A stretch of DNA of 64,000 nt, from positions 248,001 to 312,000 of the forward strand of contig NZ_JAJCTD010000001.1 in assembly GCF_020564565.1 (NCBI RefSeq), read 5' to 3'. Within the stretch, counting starts at the first letter, position 1, and each line of letters begins with the position of its first letter. The notes beneath the pieces were generated by a model, which was not told where the DNA came from, did not search any database, and worked only from the letters and a program-made list of their open reading frames with translations. A program made the translations under genes and the position numbers. Below are positions 53,233 through 64,000 of the stretch, in pieces. Source of the stretch: Rhodobacter sp. Har01 (GTDB lineage Bacteria > Pseudomonadota > Alphaproteobacteria > Rhodobacterales > Rhodobacteraceae).

Positions 53233-54104
53233 TGCACCCTGCGCCCTCGGTCATCCTGTTCACGGTGCTGTCGGGGTTGGGCTTCGGGGTGCTGGCAGTG
53301 CTGGGGCTGGGTGCGCTGCCGCTGGCCGGCTGGGCGGCCGCCTTCGCCTGGGGCCTGGGCTATGCGCTGGCGGTGGGCGGTCTTGGCGCATCGACCTTCC
53401 ACCTGGGCAATCCGCAGCGGGCCTGGCGGGCCTTCAGCCAATGGCGCACCAGCTGGCTGAGCCGCGAGGCCTGGGCCTCGGTTGCGGCGCTGCTGGTGCT
53501 GGCGCCGACGGCGATGTCGGATGTCTTCGGCTGGGGCCTGCCCAGGATCCTCGGCGGCCTGGGGGCTGCGCTGGCCGCGCTGGCGGTGCTGTGCACCGGC
53601 ATGATCTATGCCCAGTTGAGGACGGTGCCGCGCTGGAACCACTGGATCACGCCGGCGCTGTTTCTGGCCTTTGCGGCCCTGGGCGGCGCGATCGTGACGG
53701 TGCGGCTGCCCTGGGCCCTGGGCCTGTGCGCCATTCTGGCCGGGCTGCTGGTTGCGGCGTTCCAGCGCGGCGACGGGGCCTTTGCGGCGCGCGGTGCGAC
53801 GCTGGGCAGCGCCACGGGGTTGGACCGGCTGGGAGCGCCCGCGGTCTTTGAACTGCCGCACAGCGGGCCGAACTACCTGACGCGGGAAATGATCTTCGTT
53901 GTCGGCCGCCGCCATGCCGCCAAGTTGCGGGTTCTTGCGGTGGTGCTGGCCTGCCTGTTGCCGGCGGCGATTCTGGCGGCGCTGCCCGCGCCGGTGGCTG
54001 CGGTTCTGGCCACGGCCGTGCACCTGGCGGGCGCCTTCGCCGCGCGTTGGCTGTTCTTCGCCGAGGCCGAGCATGTCGTCGGCCTGTACTACGGACGGCG
54101 CTGA
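53232..54104 (+). CDS. soeC: Sulfite dehydrogenase membrane anchor SoeC (DmsC type)
   Basis: The 290-residue protein has about eight membrane helices and the DmsC-family stretch STFHLGNPQRAWRAFSQWRT near residue 55. It anchors SoeAB and delivers electrons to the quinone pool, so sulfite from taurine can feed respiration or the photosynthetic cycle. It is the last gene of the coupled xsc-soeC chain and converges on a small minus-strand gene 8 bp away. Confidence 0.9.
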   Translation: MHPAPSVILFTVLSGLGFGVLAVLGLGALPLAGWAAAFAWGLGYALAVGGLGASTFHLGNPQRAWRAFSQWRTSWLSREAWASVAALLVLAPTAMSDVFGWGLPRILGGLGAALAALAVLCTGMIYAQLRTVPRWNHWITPALFLAFAALGGAIVTVRLPWALGLCAILAGLLVAAFQRGDGAFAARGATLGSATGLDRLGAPAVFELPHSGPNYLTREMIFVVGRRHAAKLRVLAVVLACLLPAAILAALPAPVAAVLATAVHLAGAFAARWLFFAEAEHVVGLYYGRR

Positions 54105-54111
54105 GGCGCGG

Positions 54112-54309
54112 TCAGTGCCGGGTGTGCGGGGTTTCGGCCGGCATCTGGCGCTGGATCGGCCAGCCGGGCCGGGGGCTGCGCAGCGGCGCCAGCGGCGTCA
54201 GCAGAAGCTGCGCCGAAAGCGCCACCTCGCGCGAGCGAAGGCGGGCGATCTGGGCGCGAACATCGGCAAGCTCATCGGCGGGGGCCGCGACGAAGGTCAG
54301 GGGGCGCAT
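54112..54309 (-). CDS. Small conserved-looking hypothetical protein
   Basis: This is a 65-residue frame with an excellent ribosome site (GGAGGA five to six bases before ATG 54309). The N-terminal half (ADELADVRAQIARLRSREVALSAQ) would be a charged helix; the rest is proline-rich. I cannot name a family. It lies downstream of the cycA terminator on the same strand and converges on soeC. The ribosome site argues that it is translated; the short length keeps doubt. Confidence 0.6.
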   Translation of the reverse strand: MRPLTFVAAPADELADVRAQIARLRSREVALSAQLLLTPLAPLRSPRPGWPIQRQMPAETPHTRH

Positions 54310-54389
54310 CGGTTTCCTCCAGGGCAGGGAACAGGCTGCGAGGAGACTGGCCGAAGTCGCTTAACGGGCGGTTACCGTGCGGTGCCGCA

Positions 54390-54431
54390 GGAAAATGCAA
54401 ACGCCGCCCCAGAGCCAAGCCCGGGGCGGCG
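54390..54431 (-). terminator. Intrinsic terminator of cycA
   Basis: On the minus strand CGCCGCCCC (54431-54423) pairs with GGGGCGGCG (54410-54402), followed by TTTGCATTTT. A 9-bp G/C stem with a T-rich tail starting about 36 bp after the cycA stop is a classic Rho-independent terminator. Confidence 0.85.
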
Positions 54432-54466
54432 ATTGATGGTGCAGGCCGTCGCGGAAGACCGGTCGA

Positions 54467-54931
54467 TCAGTTCGACGGTGCGGCGGCGGCGTCGGCGGCC
54501 GGCGCGGGGGCCGGGGCGAGCGAGGTCAGGAAGGCCCAGACGTCCTTGGCTTCCTGTTCCTTCGGCAGCTTGAAGGTCATCTTGGTCTTGGCCTTGGTGT
54601 CGCCCGACTTTTCCTTCAGGAACTTGGCCGGGTCGGCGGTGTAGACGATGAAATCGGCTTCGGTCCAGACCAGACCGGTGGCGCCGACGGCCAGGATGCC
54701 GTCGCCATAGGCGAAGTCCGGATAGGTGGCGACTGCCCGGCCATTGATGCCATAGAGATTCGGGCCGGTCTTGCCGGCCTTGCCAGCCAGCACGGTGCCA
54801 TCGGGCGCCACGACCATGTGGCATGTCTGGCATTTGTTGAAGACCTTGGCGCCAGCTTCAACATCCTGGGCCAGCGAAGGGCCGGCGGCGAAGGCGAAGC
54901 CAAGGGCAAGGGCGGTAACGGTCAGTCTCAT
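54467..54931 (-). CDS. cycA: Cytochrome c2
   Basis: The 154-residue precursor has a signal peptide (MRLTVTALALGFAFAAGPSLA), haem motif CQTCH (Cys34, Cys37, His38) and the methionine ligand Met118 in KTKMTFKL. GPNLYGINGRAVATYPDF and WTEADFIVYTADPAKFLKEK match R. capsulatus cytochrome c2 closely. The protein carries electrons in the periplasm from the cytochrome bc1 complex to the reaction centre and to oxidases. An extra Ala/Pro tail (about 18 residues) follows the normal end. GGAGGA precedes ATG 54931. It lies beside the photosynthesis cluster, on the same strand, 233 bp downstream of puhE. Confidence 0.92.
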   Translation of the reverse strand: MRLTVTALALGFAFAAGPSLAQDVEAGAKVFNKCQTCHMVVAPDGTVLAGKAGKTGPNLYGINGRAVATYPDFAYGDGILAVGATGLVWTEADFIVYTADPAKFLKEKSGDTKAKTKMTFKLPKEQEAKDVWAFLTSLAPAPAPAADAAAAPSN

Positions 54932-55164
54932 GGGGTCCTCCAGGTTCTTGACGAATGAAGCAATGACCTTTGCCCGGAAAAAGGCAAGGGGTCAGAATGG
55001 CGCGGATTGGTCATTTTTCGCCGATTCCAGGGCTGATCCGATCCCTGGTCGGGACCGCGCTGTGCGAAAGCGCCCACCGAAGGCCCGAACACGTCCCGGG
55101 GACGGCCCGAGGACGGTATCGTCGCCCTGGGCGGGCCGAGAGACAGGCACCGACAGGCATCTGG

Positions 55165-56010
55165 TCAGTTCCTTGCGGTGGGAACGGCATCGGCTGTCTT
55201 GCCCGCGGTGGCGGGCGACGACCGGCTCTTGCGGGCCTTGGGCACCGCCTCGGGCAGCATCCAGCGCCACAGCTTCTGGTCGGGCAGCGGCACCACCATG
55301 AACCAGTGCTCGAGCAGCGCCAGCGCCGTCAGGGTGGACAGCAGCATGTAGCCAACCACGCCGGCCTCGGTTTCGGCCGAGATCGCGCGTTCCAGCCAGC
55401 AGGCAATGGCGAAGCTGAGCGCGGTGATCGAGACCGGGAAGACCCAGTTCATCGTGGCATGGCGGAAGTGGCTGGCAAGATGCGACAGCGGCCGCGGCAG
55501 GAACTCGGTATGGATGCGCGGCACGCCGAAGAACAGGTTCAGCTTGGCCGAGATGCGGGCGAAGAACAGGATGACAAAGGTCCAGAGCCCGTATTCGTTG
55601 ACGGCGCCCCAGGCGACGAGGCTGATCGCCACCAGCGTCAGGATCAGTGCCAGTTCGTGCCACAGGATGGTGCCGGTGGCGCGCAGGAACCGCTCCCACA
55701 TCGCGGTGAAGGGCGGACAGGGCTGGGTGTTCGGGCCGGTGATCACGCCCGACAGGAAGGCCACCTCGAACCAGCCCCAGACCGACAGCGCCGACAGGAA
55801 GGCGACGTAAGCGCCGGTGACCGAGGTGTCGTCGAGCGACACATGCAGGCCGTAGAAGCCGGCGATCAGCAGCGGCAGGGCAAAGAACACCGAAAGCAGA
55901 TGGGCCTCATGGCCCAGCCGGTCGGCATGGCGCACGCGCCACAGGATCGCGCCGGTCGAGAACCACCAGACGAAGATGGTGGTCAGGACCACGATCGTTG
56001 GATTGGTCAT
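55165..56010 (-). CDS. puhE: Photosynthetic complex assembly protein PuhE
   Basis: The 281-residue inner-membrane protein has about seven helices (DUF3623). VVLTTIFVWWFSTGAILWRV at the N-terminus and LFFGVPRIHTEFLPRPLSHL near residue 170 are characteristic. PuhE modulates bacteriochlorophyll production and reaction-centre assembly in R. capsulatus. ATG 56010 follows a GGGGGG stretch. The gene is last in the bchH-to-puhE superoperon, 97 bp after acsF. Confidence 0.93.
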   Translation of the reverse strand: MTNPTIVVLTTIFVWWFSTGAILWRVRHADRLGHEAHLLSVFFALPLLIAGFYGLHVSLDDTSVTGAYVAFLSALSVWGWFEVAFLSGVITGPNTQPCPPFTAMWERFLRATGTILWHELALILTLVAISLVAWGAVNEYGLWTFVILFFARISAKLNLFFGVPRIHTEFLPRPLSHLASHFRHATMNWVFPVSITALSFAIACWLERAISAETEAGVVGYMLLSTLTALALLEHWFMVVPLPDQKLWRWMLPEAVPKARKSRSSPATAGKTADAVPTARN

Positions 56011-56107
56011 GTGCGGCCCCCCCGGAAGGAGGGGCCGCACTGGCCGACGGGACGCGCCCATCCCGCACGACCACCCGCTGCCGGAACAGCGGTATCAGGA
56101 CACCGGG

Positions 56108-57208
56108 TCAATACGACGGCTCCAGCCGGACCGAAGCCGGCGGAGTGGTGCGAATGACCGGGATGAAGTAGAGCGCCGCGAAGGCGCGCGCCGCCTTGAT
56201 CGCGGCAAGCTTGCCGACGACCCAGCCGCCGAAGCCGCCTTGCTTGCGGCCTTGATCCATGGCGATGAAGGCCTCGTTCATCCGCCGCAGGTTGGGAATC
56301 CAGCGCGGATGGTCGATGTCGATCTCGACCGGGAAGACCTGCCGCGCGATGGCGCTGGTCTTGCGGTAGACCTCCTGGTCATACCAGTCGATGTCGACGC
56401 CAAGGGCGCGATGGAAGTCCTTGCGGGCATGGTCGCGCACCCACATGGTGGAATAGACGGCCACCAGGAAGAAGCGGATCCACATCCGCGCCGCCCAGGT
56501 CTCGGTGATCTTGGGATCGGTGCGCATCAGCAGGGCAAAGGCCTCGCCATGGCTGAACTCGTCGTTGCACCATTCCTTGAACCACTTGAAGATCGGGTGG
56601 AAGCGGTGCTGCGGGTTGGCCTCCAGGTGGCGGAAGATGGTGATATAGCGGGCGTAGCCGATCTTTTCGCTCAGGTAGGTGGCGTAGTAGATGAACTTCG
56701 GCCGGAAGTAGGTGTATTTCTTGGCCTTGGTCAGGAAGCCCAGGTTCACCGCCACGCCTGCCTCGCGCAGCGCGTCGTTGATGAAACCGGCGTGGCGCGC
56801 CTCGTCCCGGCTCATGTAGCTGAACAGCTCGCAGATGTCGGGGTTGTTGCCGCGCCGCTTCATTTCCTTGTAGAGCACGCAGCCCGAGAATTCGGCGGTG
56901 CAGGAGCTGACCAGGAAGTCGATGAATTCCGCCCGCAGGTGCGGGTCCATCCCGTCCCAATCGACCTGGTCCCAGTCGGCCGTCTTCTTGAAGTGGCCCC
57001 GGTTCGGGTCCGACTTCATCTGCGCGATCAGCGCGTCCCAGTCCTTGCGGACCGGGGTCACGTCGATGCGGTCCATCTCGTCGAAATCGGTGGTATAGAA
57101 CCGCGGGTTCAGCAACGTGGTTTCGGTCGCCATCGCAGTGGTGTCGAAGTTGCCCGAAAGCTCGGCGTGCAGTTCTCCGTGCGATGTGTCGTGGGACGTG
57201 TCTCTCAT
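56108..57208 (-). CDS. acsF: Mg-protoporphyrin IX monomethyl ester (oxidative) cyclase AcsF
   Basis: This 366-residue di-iron enzyme has its metal ligands in CTAEFSGCVLYKE, SRDEARHAGFIND and DEFSHGEAF (E-x-x-H motifs). AcsF closes the fifth ring of bacteriochlorophyll using oxygen; anaerobic growth would need the radical enzyme BchE, which is not in this window. The gene starts inside the end of a 98-residue ORF (4-bp overlap) in the usual puhC-acsF-puhE position. Confidence 0.97.
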   Translation of the reverse strand: MRDTSHDTSHGELHAELSGNFDTTAMATETTLLNPRFYTTDFDEMDRIDVTPVRKDWDALIAQMKSDPNRGHFKKTADWDQVDWDGMDPHLRAEFIDFLVSSCTAEFSGCVLYKEMKRRGNNPDICELFSYMSRDEARHAGFINDALREAGVAVNLGFLTKAKKYTYFRPKFIYYATYLSEKIGYARYITIFRHLEANPQHRFHPIFKWFKEWCNDEFSHGEAFALLMRTDPKITETWAARMWIRFFLVAVYSTMWVRDHARKDFHRALGVDIDWYDQEVYRKTSAIARQVFPVEIDIDHPRWIPNLRRMNEAFIAMDQGRKQGGFGGWVVGKLAAIKAARAFAALYFIPVIRTTPPASVRLEPSY

Positions 57209-57501
57209 ACCGTCACCTCATCCGAGAAGGAGAATTCGCAGAGTTCCATGAATTCCAGATCTCCGGTCGCCCTGGTCCACCAGCGCCCGATGGTCGAGGC
57301 GCGGGTGATCGTGGCGATGCGGTCTTCGACGACGAGTTGACCATAGGCGGCCACAACCGGCGCGCCATGGACAAGAACCTCGTCCCCCGGATGCACGACC
57401 GCGCCATTGTTGAAGCGGACGTGCGCGTGCAGACTTTCGAAGCGGTGCGAGACTTCGACGGTGCAGGGCACCCGTTCGATTTCCCTGGTGAACAGACCCA
57501 T
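57205..57501 (-). CDS. Conserved small protein between puhC and acsF
   Basis: The 98-residue protein from ATG 57501 overlaps acsF by 4 bp and follows puhC by 13 bp, so it is co-translated with proven photosynthesis genes. It is hydrophilic, with RFNNGAVVHPGDEVLVHGAP in the centre, and has no signal or membrane helix. A short ORF at this place occurs in other Rhodobacter puh clusters and has no assigned function that I can state. A role in AcsF activity or stability is a reasonable guess from the coupling alone. Confidence 0.85.
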   Translation of the reverse strand: MGLFTREIERVPCTVEVSHRFESLHAHVRFNNGAVVHPGDEVLVHGAPVVAAYGQLVVEDRIATITRASTIGRWWTRATGDLEFMELCEFSFSDEVTV

Positions 57502-57514
57502 GACCCGGTGCCCC

Positions 57515-57997
57515 CTACATGCCCAGAAGTTTGCGAAAGGCGGCCTCGTTGTCGATGCCGAAGGCGTAGAGCTCGACGCTCCAGCCGGTTTCCGGGTCTT
57601 CGGCGACCAGCCGGTGGTTGGCATATTCGACGATGCGGACAGGTTTCAGCGGGTCGATGCCGTGCTTGCGGCGCTCGGTGTTCAGCCCGGCCTGGATGAC
57701 GGTGACGAAACCCCCGTCGGGCAGGTCCTGAAGCAGGGTCCCATCGGCGTCGCGCACGACGACATGCTGGGCATCCTTGCCTTCCAGCACGATCCATTTT
57801 TCCTGCAGCACGGCGGCGGCTTCGGGTTGGCCAACAGGCTCGCGACCGGTGAACACGGCCCAGGAGACGATCACCAGCGTGAACAGGACCATCCCGAACA
57901 TCAGGCGCACCAGGAAGGTGGGAATCATCTCCTTGTTCTTGGCGGGCTGCTTGGCAGGGGCCACGACAGGACGGGAAAAGTCAGCTTTGGTTTCCAT
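57515..57997 (-). CDS. puhC: Photosynthetic complex assembly protein PuhC
   Basis: The 160-residue protein has one membrane segment (FLVRLMFGMVLFTLVIVSWAV, about residues 28-48) and a periplasmic domain with QDLPDGGFVTVIQAGLNTER and YANHRLVAEDPETGWSVELY. PuhC helps organise reaction-centre/LH1 complexes in R. capsulatus. It follows puhB by 12 bp. Confidence 0.94.
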   Translation of the reverse strand: METKADFSRPVVAPAKQPAKNKEMIPTFLVRLMFGMVLFTLVIVSWAVFTGREPVGQPEAAAVLQEKWIVLEGKDAQHVVVRDADGTLLQDLPDGGFVTVIQAGLNTERRKHGIDPLKPVRIVEYANHRLVAEDPETGWSVELYAFGIDNEAAFRKLLGM

Positions 57998-58009
57998 GAC
58001 GGTGCCCCC

Positions 58010-58663
58010 TTATCCCGCCGCGACTTCGGCAGTGGCCGACGCAGCGGAGACGTCCTCGCGACGCGAGATCACCGGCCGCGCCATGCGGGTTTCCGCCGCC
58101 TCGGCCAGCATCCTGGCCACCGCGGCGGCCTCGGGGATGCAGCGCATCGCCGGTTGCGGCGACCGCAGGTAGCCGGGCCGGACATGCGGCCAAAGCGTCA
58201 GGTAGCCCATGCGCCGCTGGCTGGTCAGTTCCAGCGCGATGGTGCCGGTGCCGTCGCGGCGCTGGGCCAGATGCGCGGCCGTCACCTGCGCGAAGGGGAA
58301 GTTGAAGGTCACCGGCAAGGCCGCGCCGATGCGCATCACCACGCGGGCGGTGGTCAGCGTGTAGACGGCCGTGCGGGCCTGGGCAAAGGCCACAAGCCAG
58401 AGCAGGCCCAGCGAGCAGACGCCGAGCACGGCATAGGGAATTCCGATCGCCAGCGCCTTCATGGCGCCGCCGTCGCCCCAGGCCACGGTGCCGCGCCACA
58501 AGACCACGATCACGAAGTAGAAGGCGATCCAGTGCAGTTTGTAGGCGTCTCGCAACAAGGCATAGGTCGCAGGGTGACCCTGCCAGAGGATTTCTTCGCC
58601 GACCGGGGGCCGTTCCGGCAACCCCCTGATAGGCTCGACAGCAAAGTCGTCGTGGTCTGACAT
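58010..58663 (-). CDS. puhB: Reaction-centre assembly protein PuhB
   Basis: The 217-residue membrane protein has about three helices (residues 45-100) followed by a PH-like domain (VYTLTTARVVMRIGAALPV). PuhB assists assembly of the reaction centre. AGGAGG stands at good distance before ATG 58663. It follows puhA by 75 bp. Confidence 0.94.
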   Translation of the reverse strand: MSDHDDFAVEPIRGLPERPPVGEEILWQGHPATYALLRDAYKLHWIAFYFVIVVLWRGTVAWGDGGAMKALAIGIPYAVLGVCSLGLLWLVAFAQARTAVYTLTTARVVMRIGAALPVTFNFPFAQVTAAHLAQRRDGTGTIALELTSQRRMGYLTLWPHVRPGYLRSPQPAMRCIPEAAAVARMLAEAAETRMARPVISRREDVSAASATAEVAAG

Positions 58664-58738
58664 GCAGACCTCCTGTTTACTTGGGGTGAAAGGCGCGGCC
58701 CCGGGCGCTGGGCCGCGTCCGTCAGGGTATTCAGGCCG

Positions 58739-59509
58739 TCAGAACGGACCCTTGCGCTTTTCGGCGTCGTAGAGCCAGCCGCCGGCCACATAGGCCGAGA
58801 CCTTGTCTTCTTCCAGCTTGGTGATCTCGGTCGAGGATTTCAGCGCCGGGATGTTCTCGAAGCTGTCCGAGGCGATGCCCATGACGCGCACGCGGTCGGC
58901 CCAGATCCGGGCCAGCGTGAGCGGCACGATCTTCTTCTTGCCCGAGTTCAGTTCGATTTCCAGGTAGCGCACCATCTGTTCCGGCACGTCCACCCAAAGC
59001 TCGGTCACGCGGCCCACGACTTCCATGTCGGCGGCCTGCACCGGCAGCCCGCGCGGGTCACGCCCGGCGGTGACGTTGAAGCCCTTGGCCAGCGCCATCG
59101 GCACGATCTTGTTGTGGCCGTGCGCGTCCAGTTCCGGCTCATCCCGGCGCGGAACCCAGGACGCGGGGCCGACGCCATCAACCAGCGGATTGCCGGTCGG
59201 GGCATGCGGGAAGCCCTCCGAGACCGCGGTGCGCGCCAGCGCCAGATCGGTGCGGCGGTGGGCAGCCTCGTTCTCTTCCGACGGCACGGTCAGGTTGCCG
59301 CGGCCGTTCGGCAGCTTGAAGGTTTTCGGCGAGGGCACCGGGAACATGCCCTGGTTCGGAGCGACGGTGCCGTCCTCCATTTCCAGCGGGTAGCCTTCGC
59401 GCATGTTCTCGGTCTGCAGATAGTAGACCAGAAGGGCGAAGAAGCCCCAGAACGACCAGATGGCCAGTGCCGCCAGATCGAAGTCGCCAAAGAAGTTTAC
59501 GCCAACCAT
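58739..59509 (-). CDS. puhA: Photosynthetic reaction centre H subunit PuhA
   Basis: The 256-residue H subunit has a single membrane helix (about residues 12-32: [20 protein letters not shown]), then the hallmark [12 protein letters not shown] and a cytoplasmic PRC-barrel domain. It caps the L/M subunits, which must be encoded elsewhere (pufLM), and shapes proton delivery to the quinone site. GGAGG stands directly upstream of ATG 59509. In Rhodobacter its main promoter lies inside the preceding lhaA/bchM genes. Confidence 0.97.
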   Translation of the reverse strand: MVGVNFFGDFDLAALAIWSFWGFFALLVYYLQTENMREGYPLEMEDGTVAPNQGMFPVPSPKTFKLPNGRGNLTVPSEENEAAHRRTDLALARTAVSEGFPHAPTGNPLVDGVGPASWVPRRDEPELDAHGHNKIVPMALAKGFNVTAGRDPRGLPVQAADMEVVGRVTELWVDVPEQMVRYLEIELNSGKKKIVPLTLARIWADRVRVMGIASDSFENIPALKSSTEITKLEEDKVSAYVAGGWLYDAEKRKGPF

Positions 59510-59524
59510 TTCGTCCTCCGGGTT

Positions 59525-60964
59525 TCAGGTTGGGAATTCGGCGAGGCGAAGCGTGCCTGCGTCGGATACCGGTTTGGTGGTGGGAAGGGGTGCCAGCCGG
59601 ACCAGCGGTCCGAGAATGGCGAGGGTGATGAAGAGAAGACCGATCTCGGCATGATAGACGAAGGAATAGCCGAGGGAGGGGTCTTCAAGGCCAGTGCCAA
59701 AGCCGCCGGCCATGGCAAAGTGGGAGACGACGTCACGCAGGGTGCCGCCGATGAAGATCGCAAGGCCTGCCGCGGAGGCCTGGGCCGCGCCCCAGGCACC
59801 AAGAGCGATGCCCGAGCTGACGGATTGGCTGTGCAGCGCCATGGCTGCGGTCAGGGTGGCGATGCCGAAGAGGCCGCCGCCGAAGCCGATGCCGACGGCG
59901 CCGGTGTAGAACAGCGCCGCGCTGTGGGTGGGGGCGGCGAAGACCACCGCCGAGAAGGCTGCGATGCCGATCAGCACGCCGCGCGCGGCCAGCCGGAACG
60001 GATCAAGCCCGCGCATCAGCGAGCGTGCCGAGAGAATGAAGCCGACCAGCGCACCCGACGCCCAGGCAGCGGTCAAGAGCGTGGTCTGGCTGACCGAAAG
60101 GCCAAGGATCTCGCCGCCATAGGGTTCCAGCAGGACGTCCTGCATGTTGAAGCCCAGGGTGCCCAGCACCACCACGGCCAGAAGCCGGCCCGCAGTGCCG
60201 CCCGCCATCAGGTCGGCCCAGGCGTCGGCGAAGCGCGGCCGCGGCTCGGCCCGCTCGGCCTTGGTCATCGGCCGGACCTTTTCCTGCTTCCACAGCGCGA
60301 TGACGTTCAGCACCAGGGTTGCCGCACCACAGCCCTGCACCACCTTGACCAGGGTGAGCGGGTCATAGTCGCGCAGCAGCCAGCCGACGATGATGGCCGA
60401 GATGCCCATGCCCAGAAGATACATGATGTACAACAGAGCGACCACGCGGGGTCGTGTCGCATCATCCGCGCGGTCCGAGGCCAGCGCCAGACCGGCAGTC
60501 TGGGTCATGTGCATGCCCAGGCCGGTCATCAGGAACGCCAGCGCGGCAAGGACTTCGCCCGCCCAGAGCGGGCCGAGGGTCTGGTCGCCGGACAGCACGA
60601 TCAGCGCGAAGGGCATGATCGCAAGGCCGCCCATCTGCCACAGCGAGCCGAACCACAGATAGGGAATGCGCTTCCAGCCGATCGCCGAGCGGTGGGTGTC
60701 CGAGCGGTGGCCCAGAAGGGCGCGGAACGGCGCCACCAGCACCGGGATGGCGATCATCGCGGCCACCAGCATGGCCGGGATGCTGAGTTCGACGATCATC
60801 ACCCGGTTCAGCGTGCCCAGCATCAGAACCTGTGCCATGCCGACGGAAACCTGGAACAGGCCCAGCCGCACGAGCTGGCTGGCCGGCAGCCCTTCGGACG
60901 CCGCATCCGCAAAGGGCATCCAACCTGCGCCCAGCGTCTGGATCTGTTTCCGGCCCAGGATCAT
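59525..60964 (-). CDS. lhaA: Light-harvesting 1 assembly protein LhaA (PucC family)
   Basis: This 479-residue major-facilitator-type membrane protein has about twelve helices. LGTLNRVMIVELSIPA near residue 50, GHRSDTHRSAIGWKRIPYLW near residue 84 and the LASDRADDATRPRVVALLYI block match PucC/LhaA/Bch2. It assists LH1 assembly, probably by delivering bacteriochlorophyll. ATG 60964 overlaps the bchM stop (ATGA); apparent upstream coding is the antisense frame of bchM. It ends 15 bp before puhA. Confidence 0.95.
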   Translation of the reverse strand: MILGRKQIQTLGAGWMPFADAASEGLPASQLVRLGLFQVSVGMAQVLMLGTLNRVMIVELSIPAMLVAAMIAIPVLVAPFRALLGHRSDTHRSAIGWKRIPYLWFGSLWQMGGLAIMPFALIVLSGDQTLGPLWAGEVLAALAFLMTGLGMHMTQTAGLALASDRADDATRPRVVALLYIMYLLGMGISAIIVGWLLRDYDPLTLVKVVQGCGAATLVLNVIALWKQEKVRPMTKAERAEPRPRFADAWADLMAGGTAGRLLAVVVLGTLGFNMQDVLLEPYGGEILGLSVSQTTLLTAAWASGALVGFILSARSLMRGLDPFRLAARGVLIGIAAFSAVVFAAPTHSAALFYTGAVGIGFGGGLFGIATLTAAMALHSQSVSSGIALGAWGAAQASAAGLAIFIGGTLRDVVSHFAMAGGFGTGLEDPSLGYSFVYHAEIGLLFITLAILGPLVRLAPLPTTKPVSDAGTLRLAEFPT

Positions 60965-61629
60965 GGCCGATACTCCAGGCATTCGCTGATGTAGAAGCCG
61001 CGGCTGACCCGCTCCACCCGTGTCAGGCTGTCGCCGGCGTGGCGCGCCAGCGTCGGGAAGGAATGCGGGATCATCACCGGCGAGCGGTCGGTGCGCGGGA
61101 AGGCCTTGCCCAGCGTCCAGAACGCCATCAGGAACGGTGTGCGCGGGGCGACGGTGAAGACGATGGCCTGGCCGGTGCGGCGGCCAAGGCGGGTCAGGAT
61201 CTGGCCGATGTCGGGGGCGCGATAGTAGATCAGGCTGTCCATCGCCACGACATAGTCGAAACGGCCCAGCCGGTCGTCGGTCATGTCGCCGGCGTGGAAG
61301 GTCACCTGCGGGCGATGCGCGCCGGAGAGCCGGTCCTCGGCAATGGCAATCAGTTGCGGCGAGATGTCCACCGCCACCACATCGGCGCCACGCGCCGCCA
61401 GTTCCTGCGTCATCAGCCCGGTGCCGCAGCCGGCATCCAGCACCCGCGCGCCGGTCAGGTCTTCGGGCAGTCGCGCCAGCATGATCGCGCGCATCCGGTC
61501 GCGGCCTTCGCGAACGGTCTGGCGGATCCGGCTGACCTTGGCGTCCGAGGTCAGCCGCTCCCACACCTTGGTGGCGGAACGGTCGAAGTATTCTTCAACC
61601 CTTTGCCGTGTGGTGGAGTAGTCGGTCAT
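60961..61629 (-). CDS. bchM: Magnesium-protoporphyrin O-methyltransferase BchM
   Basis: The 222-residue SAM-dependent methyltransferase has motif I ARVLDAGCGTGLMTQELAARG near residue 61 and MDSLIYYRAPDIGQIL near residue 129. BchM methylates the propionate of Mg-protoporphyrin IX, giving AcsF its substrate. It lies 3 bp after bchL and overlaps lhaA by 4 bp. Confidence 0.97.
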   Translation of the reverse strand: MTDYSTTRQRVEEYFDRSATKVWERLTSDAKVSRIRQTVREGRDRMRAIMLARLPEDLTGARVLDAGCGTGLMTQELAARGADVVAVDISPQLIAIAEDRLSGAHRPQVTFHAGDMTDDRLGRFDYVVAMDSLIYYRAPDIGQILTRLGRRTGQAIVFTVAPRTPFLMAFWTLGKAFPRTDRSPVMIPHSFPTLARHAGDSLTRVERVSRGFYISECLEYRP

Positions 61630-61632
61630 CGC

Positions 61633-64000
<2,368 letters not shown>

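Overview
The window (about 70% G+C, judged by eye) comes from a purple non-sulfur alphaproteobacterium of the Rhodobacteraceae. The evidence is a run of bacteriochlorophyll and reaction-centre genes in the order bchH-bchL-bchM-lhaA-puhA-puhB-puhC-(98-aa ORF)-acsF-puhE with cytochrome c2 beside it, together with chpT, ornithine-lipid genes olsBA, an opgCGH glucan operon and a tpa-tauR-xsc taurine region of the Rhodobacter capsulatus type. No transposase, integrase, prophage or CRISPR array is visible.

Layout. 1-4 kb (minus): iron-linked operon hemP, imelysin, di-haem oxidoreductase, imelysin (cut by the window edge). 4.2-7 kb: chpT, a DUF3553 protein, and olsB-olsA. 7-14 kb (minus): trpE, a PpiD-type chaperone, a class I aminotransferase, gpt, a LysE-type exporter and fabI. 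14-20.6 kb (plus): pdxH, a double cold-shock protein, a DUF192 protein, tRNA-Pro, selO, an XRE-cupin regulator and the threonine-degradation pair kbl-tdh. 21-26 kb (plus): opgC-opgG-opgH. 25.9-32.3 kb (minus): an [FeFe]-hydrogenase with a NuoF-C/GltD-like flavoprotein partner, followed 57 bp downstream by an ABC importer. Then tRNA-Cys, a sulfotransferase-like protein and nsrR. 34.6-41.4 kb (minus): a ten-gene chemotaxis operon. 41.6-42.7 kb: a nucleotide-sugar epimerase. 42.7-54.1 kb (plus): tpa, tauR, then xsc-tauE-ackA-soeA-soeB-soeC. 54.1-64 kb (minus): a small ORF, cycA and the photosynthesis cluster, with bchH cut by the window end.

How the genes work together. The taurine block encodes a route from taurine to sulfoacetaldehyde (Tpa), then acetyl phosphate plus sulfite (Xsc), then acetate plus ATP (AckA), with sulfite exported (TauE-type) or oxidised to sulfate (SoeABC). 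From xsc to soeC every stop codon overlaps the next start. Similar direct repeats lie at the same distance (96 bp) before the tpa and xsc start codons and are probably TauR operators. The hydrogenase keeps every H-cluster motif but has no maturation genes nearby. Its partner resembles the glutamate-synthase-linked arrangement (HydDB group A2), whose role is unknown. The chemotaxis operon has a CheB whose receiver domain has lost its phosphorylation residues, and a small uncharacterised protein with a CheZ/CheT-like DxxxQ motif coupled to CheY.

A composite hairpin repeat occurs four times between genes and probably serves as a terminator. The leading candidates for something undescribed are the hydrogenase/GltD-like pair with its ABC transporter, the atypical CheB/CheT-like module, and the taurine-to-sulfate operon with its paired operators.
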